Shown one piece after another: positions 34,972-47,216 of a stretch of 64,000 nt of DNA. Under the pieces are notes generated by a model. That model ran no database searches, was not told where the DNA came from, and worked only from the letters and a program-made list of their open reading frames with translations. How positions within the stretch are numbered: the first letter of the stretch is position 1; each line of letters begins with the position of its first letter. The stretch is from NCBI GenBank assembly GCA_905182995.1, contig CAJJDP010000112.1, positions 294,744 to 358,743 of the forward strand. Direction: 5' to 3'. Made by a program: the position numbers and the translations under genes. Origin of the DNA: Paramecium octaurelia (Eukaryota; Ciliophora; Oligohymenophorea; Peniculida; Parameciidae).

Positions 34972-35886
34972 ATGAGAAAAATAGGTCCCTATCCTAAATA
35001 TTAATTTAAATATTCTCAAGATGATTACCCTTATAATTTAGAATACAAGAAATCAGCCCAGATTCAAAAGTCAATAGACCCCAATTAATTATAAGAGTTT
35101 TATATCGACATTACACCCACAACAGTCTAACAAGTAACGGATGAATTAAGTCTCTCCATTCTCCAAGGTATCGATGCAGGCAAAGACCTCATTTATGTAC
35201 GTTTCGCTGAAACCGGAGGACACTGCATCGACCTAAAAAGTTTGAGGTTGATCAACACTCTAAATGGTAAATCCAGACAGATCCATTTGGAAGTACCATT
35301 GGGCAGAACACTCCTGAAACAGCACAACAAAGCCTAAATTTCACAGCAACCCTCTGCCTCCAAATTAACCTACACCTAATTCCATTGGTTTGAAATGAAC
35401 AATGGAAAGTATAGACCTTTGCACTTGTCAATCAGTGATACAATTGAAAACTTCTATCAAAATGCTTGCTAGACTGGCATATCCATTTACGAGTTCACTT
35501 GGCAACAACATAGATTCATTGTAGATCTCAAAGAAAACACACTCGAAAACACCAATACCTTAACCATCAATCACATTCAAAGGAGAAACATAGAGAAACA
35601 ATATTAGGAGGCACCGAAAAAACCAATAAGTAGAGGAGCCTTGAAAGATACCGTGTGGCAATACTAAACTTAGCCTAAGTCATACGAATGGAATAATTAT
35701 GACAAGGAGAATACGGATGCACTTGAGAAGGCATATCAAAAATACTGCAAAAACTCAACAAAATCAAACACTCTGAATGTAATCAGAAATACCTCAAAAT
35801 ACTACATTGATTTTGATAAGATGATTGAATACAATTTATTTAACAAAGAATCCAGATAAATTCGTAGATTTCTATAAGAGGGTTGA
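34972..35886 (+). CDS. Protein with two WWE domains
   Basis: One exon of 305 codons. After about 110 residues without a named domain, a first WWE-like unit is seen (FHWFEMNNGKYRPLHLSISD...YEFTWQQHRFIVDL). A second, clearer one follows (VWQYQTQPKSYEWNNYDKEN...KYYIDFDKMIEYN...IRRF). WWE domains bind ADP-ribose units of poly-ADP-ribose and occur with PARP or E3 ligase domains, but neither is encoded here. The conserved Trp, Tyr and Arg positions are kept in the second copy. It probably reads PAR or acts as an adaptor. Confidence 0.75.
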
Positions 35887-35963
35887 TTAAATGTTAAATA
35901 ATATACTCATAAATATTGCTTTAATTATATTAGTTCATATTATTAAACATATTCGTTAATCTA

Positions 35964-38014
35964 ATGTCAAAGAATCAGGAGAAACTAAAAAAGGAATTAC
36001 TGGAATAAGTAAGCAGAGATGTTCAAAGTGCTTAAGACCCTCAAAAGGAAGCATTTAAATTGGTTTAGAATGCTAATGAAACCTTTAAATAATTTGAATC
36101 TGCCCTCAAAAAGCCATTAGATGATGAGATGCTAAAACAAAGAGGTTCATCCAAAAAAAATGTCTAGTTTGCAGATACCATAAAAACTTCAGCAGATATA
36201 GATCGATCAAAATCAGTTGAAAATAAAAAGGAAGAAAAGCCCATCTTATAACCATAAATCAAATCAAATGAAATTAAAGCTATTGTGCCTGAACGTTAGA
36301 GTAGAGCGACGAAAAAGGAAGGCAAACCAGAAAAGCCAATTTAAAAGACAAATCCTAAACAGGAGAAGCCAACAACTGTCATTCCAGAAAAGAAGCCATA
36401 ATAAAAGGAAAATTAGGACTCAAAGAAAAGCAACTAACCAGATTAATCTCAAAAACAATAACCAATATTACCTCAATAGCCAATTCAAGAGAAAGAAAGA
36501 GCAAACTAATACTAGAAATAAGTAATATCTGAGAGTGAATCCTCAAGTGGGTATGATGATGCCAGAAGAGAGAAAGGCCACACTTGCAGAAAACACTCAA
36601 AGGAGAGGGAAATAGCGAATAAGTATGAAGAAATAATAGTGAGAAATTAAGAATCCGCTTAATAGTTATAGATGCAATTGAATGAATAGAATATTGAAAA
36701 AAGTAAATTAATAACTGAAAATACGAAGCTGACTAGTATTAATGACATGCTTTCACAAGAAATAAGAAACTTGAATAAATAGTTGAGTCAGTCAAAAATG
36801 CAGATCGAATAATTGGACAAATAATTATACGACTTAAAATAAGCCTCTAGATCTGAGTTATTGATTGTAAAGGATTAACTTTAAGAGTCTAAATTCCAAT
36901 GTGCAGAATTAGAGAACAGAAATAATTATCTCAACAAAGCCAAAGATACATTTGAGTAGAATCTAAAACAGTTTGAATCTGAAGTCGGAAGGTTGCAGAA
37001 GATCAATCTTTAACAAACTCAGGCTGCAGCTCAAGACAAGTTGGCTATTTTAGAGAAGGATGGCACAATCGAAAGATTACAGAAATTGAATCATCAATTG
37101 AGTGTTGATCTCAACTAAATAAATACTCTGTATAAGGAAGTCAATGAAAAGCACAAGAGTTTATTGGCAGCTTATAATAGTTTAGAGAATCAGAAAATTA
37201 CCATAGAGAATGATCTAGAGTTTAGAAAGAAGGATCAACAGGAACATTTGAGTACTTTAAAAGAAAAGATTTAGAAGCTAACCAATCAAAAGAGTGTATA
37301 TGATGAAGAATTGGCGAAAATGCAACAACTCACTTAAGATGCTAAGGCTGAAAGAGATCAATTTAAACTATAATATGAATAAATGAAGGTGTTATGTTCT
37401 GAATCTGAGGAGTTGAGGAAGAGATTGAAACTTAGAGAAGTAGAAAACGAGTAATTATAATGTGAGAATGATAAGTTGAAATGGAAGGTAAGAAAAGATC
37501 CCAATGGCATATTGTCAGATTTAAAAATTATGAAATTGTAAGCAGAAGATCCCAATGCAAAAGTATCGATGGAATAATTATCAAAGTTGGATAACCAGGT
37601 TAGATAATTATAGGAGGAAAATAACAGGTATCCATTAATTATATATTATGTAGATTAACGGCAGAAAATAAGTAGTTATTAAAATAGATTTAATAAACTG
37701 AGTTATATGTTTAAGAAGTTAAATCAATGTTTGATAGGGAAAGATCGTTTTTGGAAGAGAAAGTATTTCACAAAGAGAAAGAAATCAATGAGTTGATTAT
37801 ACGACATCGTCATGAGATGGCTGAAATCGAAAATAAATATCAAGATCTTTAAAAGAGATAAGAAAATGAAAATAAATAAAGACTAACACACCAAAACTAC
37901 CAACAATAATCCTATTCCCAATATAATTAAGCTGGTGCAACTTAACAATCAGGCTCTAAGGTGTCTCCATACAGTGTGCCTTAACTATAAGCAAAAATTA
38001 AATCCTACATTTGA
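35964..38014 (+). CDS. Long coiled-coil protein
   Basis: ATG 35964, one 26-nt intron (GTATCCATTA...TGTAG), 675 codons, TGA 38012-38014. The first 210 residues are Lys/Glu/Pro/Gln-rich and disordered. Residues of about 230-620 form a continuous coiled coil (LQKLNHQLSVDLNQINTLYK and many like it). The tail is Gln/Ser-rich. There is no motor or membrane domain. Such proteins serve in basal bodies, the cortex or intraflagellar structures. No specific family is recognised. Confidence 0.75.
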
Positions 38015-38033
38015 TATCTTAAATAATATTAAT

Positions 38034-39092
38034 ATGATTATTTTTGTCATTTTAGTTTTCCTGCTTCTATTAAGTTTAGGTTTGATATATTGGGCATGCT
38101 ACAACTAATCAAATAATTACGGTGCTTAAGAAAAATCTCAGAAGATAGAAGAGGAAACATGTTAATTGATAGAGAAAACTAAATTGAATCATGATACCTA
38201 TAAGCTTAAATTTGCTTTCCCGTCTAAAATGAATGATAAAGCAATCAAAGTAGGATAGTATATTACTTTACAGTAAAACATTTAAATACTTAGTCATCCA
38301 AATGAAGATAAGTTGAATAATAAATACTTTCCAATCAACATAATTGAACAGAAAGGCAAGTTCGAAATATTGGTTAAGGTCTGGACTGAATTTGAGATAG
38401 ATAGCCAAAATTAAAGTAAAACTGAGTAAGATAACCAAAATGAGAGTAAAAATGAATAAGATAACCAAATTGAGAAAGATAACTAAAATAGAAGTAATTT
38501 CAATTCTTGGATTGAGAAAATGATTGTAACAAATATTTAATTTTTAAGCCTGGAGATTCTGCTTTAATAAAAATTCCTTTCGGTTCCTTTTTCTATTTTG
38601 GCTATGGAAGAACTTTGATAATTTAAGTACCATTGAGAAGAATGGCGTAGTACAAAAGAATAGTGATGATTGCTTATGGATAAGGAATAACCCCAATGTA
38701 CTAAATTATTTAAGCTGTGGCAAATAGAAGTAGTGATAAAACAAAATTGCAATTGCTTTATGCAAATAAAACTTAAGTAATATGTAATATTCTATCACTT
38801 AGCAAGATATATTATTATACAACGAATTGAAGGCTTTTGAAGCTTCAAAAAAATTAACATTGCACCTCACTTTGGACAAGGTTAAGTTTTTATTTGATAT
38901 TATTATTAGCCTCACGCTTCATGGATGCATTCCTCTGGATTTGTTACAAGTTCTATGATTTAGAACGCTTTTGGAACCATTGATAAGTACACCTTGGCCT
39001 TAGTCTGTGGTCCTCCTAAGATGCGATAGTTGATTGGATAGATTTTTCACGAGTTGAATGTGGACAGCAAAAATTTTTACATGTTCACTTGA
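38034..39092 (+). CDS. NADH-cytochrome b5 reductase-like flavoprotein
   Basis: ATG 38034, introns of 23, 26 and 29 nt, 327 codons, TGA 39090-39092. One N-terminal membrane anchor (IIFVILVFLLLLSLGLIYWA) is followed by an FAD-domain start (YKLKFAFP...KVGQYITLQ). The NAD domain has AYGQGITPM, LLYANKTQQDIL and CGPPKM. The FAD motif RxY(T/S) is replaced by KYFPIN, and a charged QDNQNES-type insertion follows it. The family passes electrons from NADH through FAD to cytochrome b5 at the ER or mitochondrial surface. FAD binding may be altered here. Confidence 0.8.
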
Positions 39093-39305
39093 GAGAAAGA
39101 AGCGAGAATGAGATTATAGTAAATATAAATCACATTTATTTTAATTCTTATAGAAATTTGATTGCGGAAGTGAGTGGTTTTTAGATAGAGGGGATGAATA
39201 AAAGGATGATGCTAAGAGACATTTATATATATATATATTGGATATTATAAATTCTAAAGTATTCGTTTTTAAGAGTATTATGGTTAGCATTAATATTAAT
39301 ATAAT

Positions 39306-41387
39306 ATGAAGACAATCCTACTTGTATTGTTGAGTGTGTAGATCTTATTAGCATAGGATCCTTGGGTAACCCATTATACAGCATTTACATCAGCTGAAAT
39401 AAATGACTTGGATGGTAATGATTGGAAATTAATAATTAGGCTGGGTTGTAAAGAAAGCATTTAAAGGGAACACTTTTAGTAAATGCGACAAAGTTAGTTT
39501 GGTTGGTGGATATGGAGCCTTTGGTAAAGGAGCAACAGCATTAAAATAATTAGCACTTCCACCTCATTATAAATTAAAGATCAATGTTCAGTTATGGAAG
39601 TAATATTGATTAAATAACTAAAACAATAGAATTGATAGTTGGGATAACGAAATCATGTATGTTTTGGTTGATGGTTTCATTTGGCAAGCAAAATGGCACT
39701 ATTCTGAAGGAGCTAATTTATGTGGAGCAGCAAATGATTGGAAAGAAGCCTTTTATAACATTGAGTTTGAAGTTCCACACAATTCACCAACAGTGAGCAT
39801 AGTATTGACATCCAATTTGGATGAAGATGCTTTGAATGTAAGGATAATCATATATCATTATAATAGGAATCATGGGCATTCAGAGATTTCAAATTATCAT
39901 TCTAAAGATGTCATCCAGAATGTGCAGTATGTTCAGATAATAAACCAGACAATTGTTTCTTTTGGACAAACGTAGCTACTAATTGGAATAAGCAAATTTC
40001 ATTAGAAGGATGGACATTAGACGGAGAAGGAAAGCCTGAAGGAAATGAATGTGCAGGAGTCCAACTCTTTGGTGGTTATGGAAAATTAGGAAGAAAAGCC
40101 AATTTATGGAAGAGATTCACTAATTTACCACCACACTATTAAGTCAAGGTTAAGGTATAAATGTGGAAGATTGATTCTTGGGATAACGAGTTGTTCTTAA
40201 TGGAAATTGATGATTAAGAGAAATTCAGATAAGCCTTTGCCTATAATGAAGGAGTTGACCTCTGTGGTGTTGATACAGGTGCTAAATAAGGAGAAGGATG
40301 GGCTGAAAAGATTGTCAACATTGAAATAAATGTCCCTCACAAATTCCCTGAAGTCAAGGTCTTAATGAAATCTACATTGGATGAACCACCTGAGAATGAA
40401 TCCTGGGGAGTTAGAGATTTCCAATTATTTGCTGCTCAATGTTTCAAAGGATGCACAGGTTGCACTGGGCCAGCTAAATCTGATTGTACTTCATGTGGAT
40501 AAGGTTTCGATCTTGTCAACGGTGAATGCAAAGAAGGAAGTAATTAAATAGATATATAAATTGATTAGTTAAGTGGATGACATTGAACAGATTCTTCTTT
40601 AATGATGAATAAGATTTCTAAGGATTGTATGATTGGATTCCATCGAATGTATTCCAAAATTAAAATCCATTTTCAACTTGTGGACAAAAGAAATTGTTTG
40701 GTGGTTATCAAAGATTTGGAGTCAGAGCTAAGGCTGAAAGAAATTTCAATCTTCCAAAACATTCTAGACTCAGAGTTCAATTCTAATTCTGGAAGATCGA
40801 CTCATGGGATGACGAAAAGTTCTAAGTGTTCGTTGATGGCAAAGTTGTCTTTGAAAGATCATTCGGATTCAGTACTCCAGGATAAGCCAAAATCTGTGGA
40901 GCTCCTCAAAGCACTTGGATGACTTACTTCTTCAATGTCGATGTCATTATTGAACATACTAATCCTACTGCCAATATAGTCTTGAGTTCTACGCTAGATC
41001 AAGCTGCTGATGATGAATCATGGGGTTTCAGAGAATTCTAATTACTTTATGAACTAAAAGAAGATTGTGTTGAATTGTATACTGAATGCGGATTCAAGGG
41101 AACTAAGTATGAGGTCTGTAGAGATACTCCATCACTTGCAAGAGTAATCATCTATTTTGATATCTTTATAGGAAAAGATCAGTCAAGTTAAATCTATCAA
41201 GATTCCTCCTGGTGTAGTAGTCTAAGGATTTGATGAGGAAGTTTATAAAGGAAAAACAGTTAAATTCTCATAAAGTTAGGATTGTTTAGAGGAAATCTAA
41301 TTTTCTTTTATTCAAAAAAAGTTTGAGATTATTCAAGCTGATGACTCTGTTTTGGCTGCAAATTTAAGACGTATCAGATTTGATTGA
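39306..41387 (+). CDS. Secreted protein with three beta-sandwich-type repeats
   Basis: ATG 39306; introns of 25, 30, 29, 29 and 28 nt leave 647 codons to TGA 41385-41387. A signal peptide (KTILLVLLSVQILLA) is followed by three similar units of about 160-190 residues. Each has LFGGYGKLG (or VGGYGAFG/FGGYQRFG), WKIDSWDNE, NLCG and a closing SNLDEDALNESWAFRDF-type block. Between units is a Cys cluster (CFKGCTGCTGPAKSDCTSCG). A C-terminal domain of about 60 residues ends the chain. It looks like an extracellular lectin- or matrix-type protein. The family is not named. Confidence 0.8.
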
Positions 41388-41433
41388 TATAAAATAAACA
41401 TAATTATTATACAAACCTTTTCGTTAAATTTAG

Positions 41434-43035
41434 ATGAAGCTTTGACTTGATTACTCGCATAAAAAGAAGATAATAGAAATAATCAATAAATTCTTTTATA
41501 AGTCTCTGAATACAATTATTTTTTTTGGATGTTTTTCAATTTTATTTATAATCGCGGCTGCTTAAATGCGCAATTTTCAAAACACCATTGATATTAAACT
41601 AAATGATCTATCACTTTGTTTAATATCTATGAATTATGATGGCTCTTAATTCATTATTCTAAGGTATACACAGTTAATGTATTATCGCAAAGTTGGAAAA
41701 TCTTATTAGATTTAATAAAATTAGTCAAATTTCATATGTTATTGGGATATATAGGATTTTATGCTTCATCCATACGAAAACTATTTAGGTGTTGTTCACA
41801 GAAAAAGCCATAAAATCTACTACACATTTTATAGATATTCTGGAAAGCATAAAAAATGGCTTATTCATTACAATAAATGGCTCTTGAATGTTGATAATTC
41901 ACTTCATTTCCCTTTAAAATTTAGTTTAAATCCCTCCTTAGATTTAATTAACACAAACTGCAATTAACCATTACTGGAAGACTTAATTGGAATATATTAA
42001 TTTTAAGTAAGATAACATGCCAAAAAGTTAAGAAGATATCGAATCTAAGGAGATAGAATCAAATATTTTGATTAATAAAGAATTATTCTATCGATATGCC
42101 ATAAAAAATTAATAGTTTACAAATACTATCATTTTTAACCCTTACATGTATATAACGCAAAATGTAACATTTTTGATATTACATTTAACGATCAAGGTTT
42201 AGTCTTTATATTTTGTACTAGTGGCTTAATAATTTGGAATCTATAAACTTTAAAAAAATAATAAATAATCAAATTAGATCCTATTTTAAAAAGTCTAAAT
42301 AGTTAATTAGAATTGTACTTTTTAATAGGAGCAGTAATATTTTCAACCTCCCATTAAACTTATTATTCTCTAAATCTAAATTTAGATGAGAATAAAGAAT
42401 AAAAAATTGTGAAAGGTTAAAAAGAGTATTAAAATTTTATATCTAATGCAAAAGGCAATATTTACTTCCTTTTAGAATATCATTAATCGAAAGGCCAATA
42501 AAATAAATTAAGAGTATTTGAATAATAATGAATTTCATATATATATTTTTAATTAAGAATTAAGGTTTAATTATTCTAAAATATAGAATAGAGTGTGGTA
42601 TTGTATGTTGAAGACACAAAAGTGGTTTTAGAAATTTATCCGAGCTTAAAAATAAATCCAAATATCTTCATAAATATAGAATTTATATTAATACCTTGAA
42701 ATCATTTAATTATTACCATCTTTCCCAAAATTATGGATAGAGGTGTTTGTATCAACAAAATGATACTTTGACTTTAAGCAATTAAAATGGTGTCGCAAAT
42801 ATCTGTGATTTATAATTATACAACATCACTAAAGAAATGAAATAACTAATCAATATATTACAAAGAATAGTAAACACCTGCAAACCCTGAAATATCCAAT
42901 CACAAAACTTCTGAAAATTCAATAGCAACTAGATATATTATGAAATCCGTTCATAATAGGTGCAACCATTCTGATGAAAAAAGCTTATTTATCAAAATGA
43001 TGACAACTTTGAGAAGGATTCTTATCTCAAAATGA
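41434..43035 (+). pseudogene. Disrupted membrane/beta-propeller-like gene
   Basis: The frame starts MKL and then meets TGA at 41443-41445. Coding continues in the same frame with one membrane segment (TIIFFGCFSILFIIAAA), then about 300 residues with propeller-like strands (DITFNDQGLVFIFCTSGLIIW) to TGA 42529-42531. Beyond it the same frame continues to about 42700. Coding-like sequence then shifts frame twice (HLSQNYGQRCLYQQNDTLTL; then NPEISNHKTSENS) and ends near 43035. No 20-35 nt GT...AG segments repair these breaks. A recent pseudogene is the best reading. A missed upstream exon could rescue only the first stop. Confidence 0.5.
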
Positions 43036-43137
43036 ATTAATAGACTTTTGGTTAAATTTATTATAATAAAAAATGATCCTCCTTAAATTAAACTTGATAG
43101 TTGTTTTCTTATTTATATAATTAAATATAACAAAAAT

Positions 43138-44193
43138 TCAAAGGATATCCTTAGAGAAATCTGTGATGATTTGTACATCTTCATCATCTATTATGATAAC
43201 ATTTTGTTCTTTTTTCTAAGATTGTTTCTGTTTTGATGGACCTTTAATTATATTAGGAAAAAATAATTATTAATTCTAAATTAGCCATGGAGTAGAAATT
43301 TGCTGAGCATTATGATTTTTGGAATCCTTCATGGTATAAGTATTTTAGTCATGTTTTATTGCGAAATCTGAATAGTCATATTTTTATTCTTCATTTAACT
43401 TAAGATTTTCAAGAAGACCTTACGTTTTATTTGAATTAGTAAATTAAAGTTTTTGTTATTCTTCACATTACTGAAATCCCTTTGAGTTTTCATTTAATTC
43501 TATTTCTTTCACTTTTAGTTCAGGTATCAATTTCTACTTTTCTTGTGATTTATTCTTTGATTTAAACCTTTGATGTTATTTTTATTGTCTGAATCTCCTC
43601 TTAAATTTTCTTTTTTTTATCTTCAATTTAAGTGTACTTTTTTTATGTGGTTTAAACTCAATACAATTTTTATTTGGTTAATATACAATCTACGAATCAA
43701 TGAATTTTGCTTACTTTGCTTAATCCCAGATATTTTTGAAAGATTCTGTAAATTATTTTGCTGTTTTGGTATCACTAATTATTGAAATATGCTCAAAGTT
43801 ATTTGAAAATGCTTAATAGGTCCAATTGGCACTCCCTACCATAGTTAGTTTGCCATCAATGACACAAAATTTGCTATGCATTAATCCTTTGGATTCAATC
43901 AAAGATACATTCACTTTGAACCCACTCATAACTAATAGTTTGTTGAGAATTATTTGCTTTCTTTCTTCAAACTCTTCTGAATTTAAATCCATAATTATGT
44001 CAACTCTACAACCTTTAGTAGCTAATGAAATCAGTATGTCTATAATAGTTTAATGAGTCAATTAGTAAATGCAACCCAAAAATGTTGACTTACATTTTTT
44101 CAACTTTCTGCAAAACCTTGAGAAATTGTCCTCATTTGGAAAGAACAAATGTAAAACGTCAGCTCTAGAATGCTTACTTCTTTCGTGATGCAT
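43138..44193 (-). CDS. PLD6/Zucchini-like single-HKD phospholipase D family protein
   Basis: One exon of 352 codons (ATG 44193, TGA 43140-43138). The N-terminal 180 residues give one HKD motif, HSKFCVIDGKLTMVGSANWT, preceded by GCIYQLTHQTIIDILISLATKG, as in mitochondrial PLD6/Zucchini and bacterial Nuc. A single HKD means it would act as a dimer. The C-terminal 170 residues are basic, Gln/Lys-rich and disordered. Relatives hydrolyse cardiolipin or cut single-stranded piRNA precursors. There is no evident N-terminal membrane anchor, so the location is uncertain. Confidence 0.85.
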
Positions 44194-44352
44194 ATTATTA
44201 TGAAAATTAATATTAAATTCCATATATTTTCAGTTCTAAATACCTAAATTTAACAAGGATTTATGATAATGATATTATGAGTATAAAATAATACATGCAA
44301 TATCTAAGGATGAATAAATTTAATTAAATGAAAAAGAAAATAAATTCGTTAA

Positions 44353-45056
44353 TCATATCTTACTAAATTTGTTTGGTCTAAATAATTAGGCATTATCACA
44401 CGTATCAATTAAATCTTTGAGTTTCCTTTTGAAATCAGATGCATTGTTAATTTTGGTACTTTAAGTACTAGTAACAATTTTCTCTGGGGATAATGGACTT
44501 AAATTAAAAGCTTTGTTTTTCTTACTTTTAAAAGGAAGATAATGATTCTATTTTTGGCAGAGTGTAATCCGAGATAGTAGTTTTGAGTTTGCTTTTGTCT
44601 GAAAAGAAATTGGAATTATAAGGTATCTGGTCTGATCTATAAAAATGAACCAATAAAGTACGAAATTTGAGTTTTAAATTTTTAGGACTTTCGTTATTAT
44701 TGTCTCTGAATTTCTAGAATTTCACTCACATTGTTTAGTTTGGAGACCTTCTGTACAACATGATTATATTTATAACTCCACAATTCACAGATCTAACTAT
44801 TTGTTATCAATTGCAATTACAATTTTTTAACATCGATGATATCATCTTTTGGTTTTTGAAAAGATCTTTTGAATGGAATTTATCCCGGTTTCAATAGGAT
44901 GCTTTGTGGAGCAACCTGTTAGACTGGACTCTCTTCTGCTTGAAGCTTTCTAAATCTCTTTTTATAAAATGTCCTGTAGGTTTCAACCCTTTCCAGTTCA
45001 GGAATGTCTTGAGTATTGTTGGGATTGAATTTAGAGATTGTTAGCTTTTTAGACAT
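44353..45056 (-). CDS. Hydrophilic helical protein of unknown function
   Basis: ATG 45056, introns of 25 and 28 nt, 217 codons, TGA 44355-44353. It is Lys/Gln/Ser-rich with a short helical segment in the middle (ICELWSYKYNHVVQKVSKLN) and a charged C-terminal helix (FKRKLKDLIDTC). There is no signal peptide, membrane segment or known motif. Confidence 0.65.
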
Positions 45057-45226
45057 TAGAATGTGATGCAATATAAAATAATTAAATTTACTCAAATTAT
45101 AAAATATATTTAACAAAAATAACTATTTGTATTAAATTTAGTAGTGCATTCAATCATCTACATTTATGTGATTTGAATGAATAAAAAGTATTCCTAAAAC
45201 AAAATTTATTAATAATAATATAAAAC

Positions 45227-45979
45227 TCATCTTTTACTGTAGGAACTAGATTTAATATGTATTTTATATACTTGTATCTTAAAGTTCCAATGCCTGCTTG
45301 TTAGATGATTTAGTTTTTTTTCTCCATCTTCTCAGACTTTTGCTTATTTAATGGGGGCTTAAGTATTTGATCAATGGTATTCTGTTTTTTGAGTAGAGGC
45401 GTCTGATTGTAACTGGAGCATTAAGTAGTAATTTAAGGGGATAGTTAAGAGAACCTACCTAAACCACATAAAATACTCCATCTGCATCTTCTTATCAGGA
45501 CCGAAGCTCCGAGTTAGTCCGTACTTATCAACACTCATTTATTGGCGAAGTTAACCTAACATTGTTTTTGGAATGGCAACGATTTCGTATTCATCCATAT
45601 CCAGTTAATTAAAATCCTATTGCATTCTGAATTGATATTAGTTGTGCTGTTTCTTTGGATCATCTAAATAATAAGGATGTTCTGTTTTAACATGATTTTA
45701 TTTAACAACTTAAGAGCCAGCATTAGAAAACTTCTAAGCATAGTTGGTCGAGTTTCCTTGATTGGGCGATGATTGGATATGGGTGAAAATATGAGATTTG
45801 GTTTCCCTTATTCCCTCAGTGTAATGCCCGAGTGTGGGAAGGGTTGGAGAGATTTCATCCTGTGAAGCCATGTATTGGTTATTTTTTGCAATGGGAATTG
45901 AAGGTTTGCTGACCATTCCTATCACTCCATCTTTATTCATCACAGTCATCTTTCCCTTAAAACGCGATTAAAAATCCAT
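45227..45979 (-). CDS. Protein of unknown function, polar
   Basis: ATG 45979, introns of 22 nt (GTATTTTATGTGGTTTAGGTAG) and 26 nt, 235 codons, TGA 45229-45227. The N-terminus is basic, and GxxSKPSIPIAKN and GHYTEGI occur early. The centre has QQDFNQLDMDEYEIVAIPK, a short conserved-looking acidic block. The C-terminus is Lys/Gln-rich. No family is recognised. Confidence 0.65.
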
Positions 45980-46073
45980 TGTATTAATAAAATAATTATA
46001 GGATGAAAAAATAATATGGCAATTCATTTATTTTGGACACTTCGATTGTAACTTAATTTACTTATCCTAGGGA

Positions 46074-47216
46074 ATGAACAACACAATTTACTTGAGTCCC
46101 AATACAAAAAATACCATGACAAACAGTTTTACAATGAAAACAGATATATATGATCAAAATTTGTAATGCAATCTATTTCTTTTTCTGTCAATTGTACATG
46201 GAAATCATCAGTTAAACAAGCTTTTTATTCAGAGATGTGGAAACAAAGATAAGTTTTTGCAAATGTTTGACACTTTGTAGTACTCTACTTTGCTAACAAA
46301 AGTACTTCAGATAGTTAATTAATATTTTACAGAAACATAAGCACAATCTTCTGAGTAATAACCTAATAGCAATAATAAATCATGGTACTCATCCGATTAA
46401 AAATCCACCCAAAAATAAGGAAGCAATGACAAATTCTAATCAATCATAAAGAAAATTGTAACAACTGATGTAGATCCTTTGAAATCACTTATTAATAGAG
46501 TTCAAGAGCAAAACTAAAGCTAGTATTTATCATCTAGCAAACTCACATCTACTTCTCAACTTTCGAATAAGCTGAGTGAGAAATTGATGAAAACTAATAT
46601 ACTCAAAGATCAGTTAAAAGAGAAGATCACTAAATTAGCTATGTAGAATAGTTAAAATTGTTAATATAAATTAATCAAGACTGAATCAGATGCTTAAACT
46701 TATCCTACACTTATGAGAGATACTCCAAATTAGACAATCTCCTAAAAAGAACCTAACTTTCACAAACCAAACAGAATCTCTTTTGGATAACAATAAATGT
46801 TTAATAATGTTTTAAATGACGATTAAATTATTGAATAAGAAAATATAGGAAGTAATTAATATCCACTTATTGATTCCTCTCCAAAGTTTCTACATCATTA
46901 ATTTAAAGATCACACCATCCAAACATCAGAAACTAAAGGAAATACCTAACTCCAAAATGATTATAGCAATGATCACTCCTTGGATTTAACACAGGAAAAA
47001 TCGAGAAGATTTGAAGGGACGTTTGGTAAAGTAAAAAATAGAAATATTAAAAACAGGAAAAAGTCCAATAGTGTTTCTGGTAATCTGTCACCTTAAAGGA
47101 GTGACAGATACAATCATGAAATTGTTTCCATCGATTAAATTTAACATAAAAGGAAAATTAGTATTAATAGTGTAAATAGAAAGTATAATATATTAACTAA
47201 TGAATAATTGCAATGA
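46074..47216 (+). CDS. Ser/Asn/Gln-rich protein of unknown function
   Basis: One exon of 381 codons from ATG 46074; in-frame ATGs at 46116 and later are possible starts. An ordered helical N-terminus (NLFLFLSIVHGNHQLNKLFI, then NKDKFLQMFDTLQYSTLLTK) is followed by a long disordered Ser/Asn/Gln/Lys-rich region and a basic end (KVKNRNIKNRKKSNSVS). The N-terminal helices are weakly like PEX11-type helices, but I do not make that call. It is divergent from the gene at 45979, with 94 bp between the ATGs. Confidence 0.65.

Noticed and set aside
39210-39260. A telomere-like or satellite repeat at the tatatata run
   Set aside because: It is a short simple AT run in a spacer. No G4T2/G3T3-type telomeric units are seen.
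45430-45480. A 46-nt intron (GTAGG...CTCCAG) in the minus-strand gene at 45227-45979
   Set aside because: A 22-nt intron just upstream (GTATTTTATGTGGTTTAGGTAG) restores the same frame and fits the local size range.
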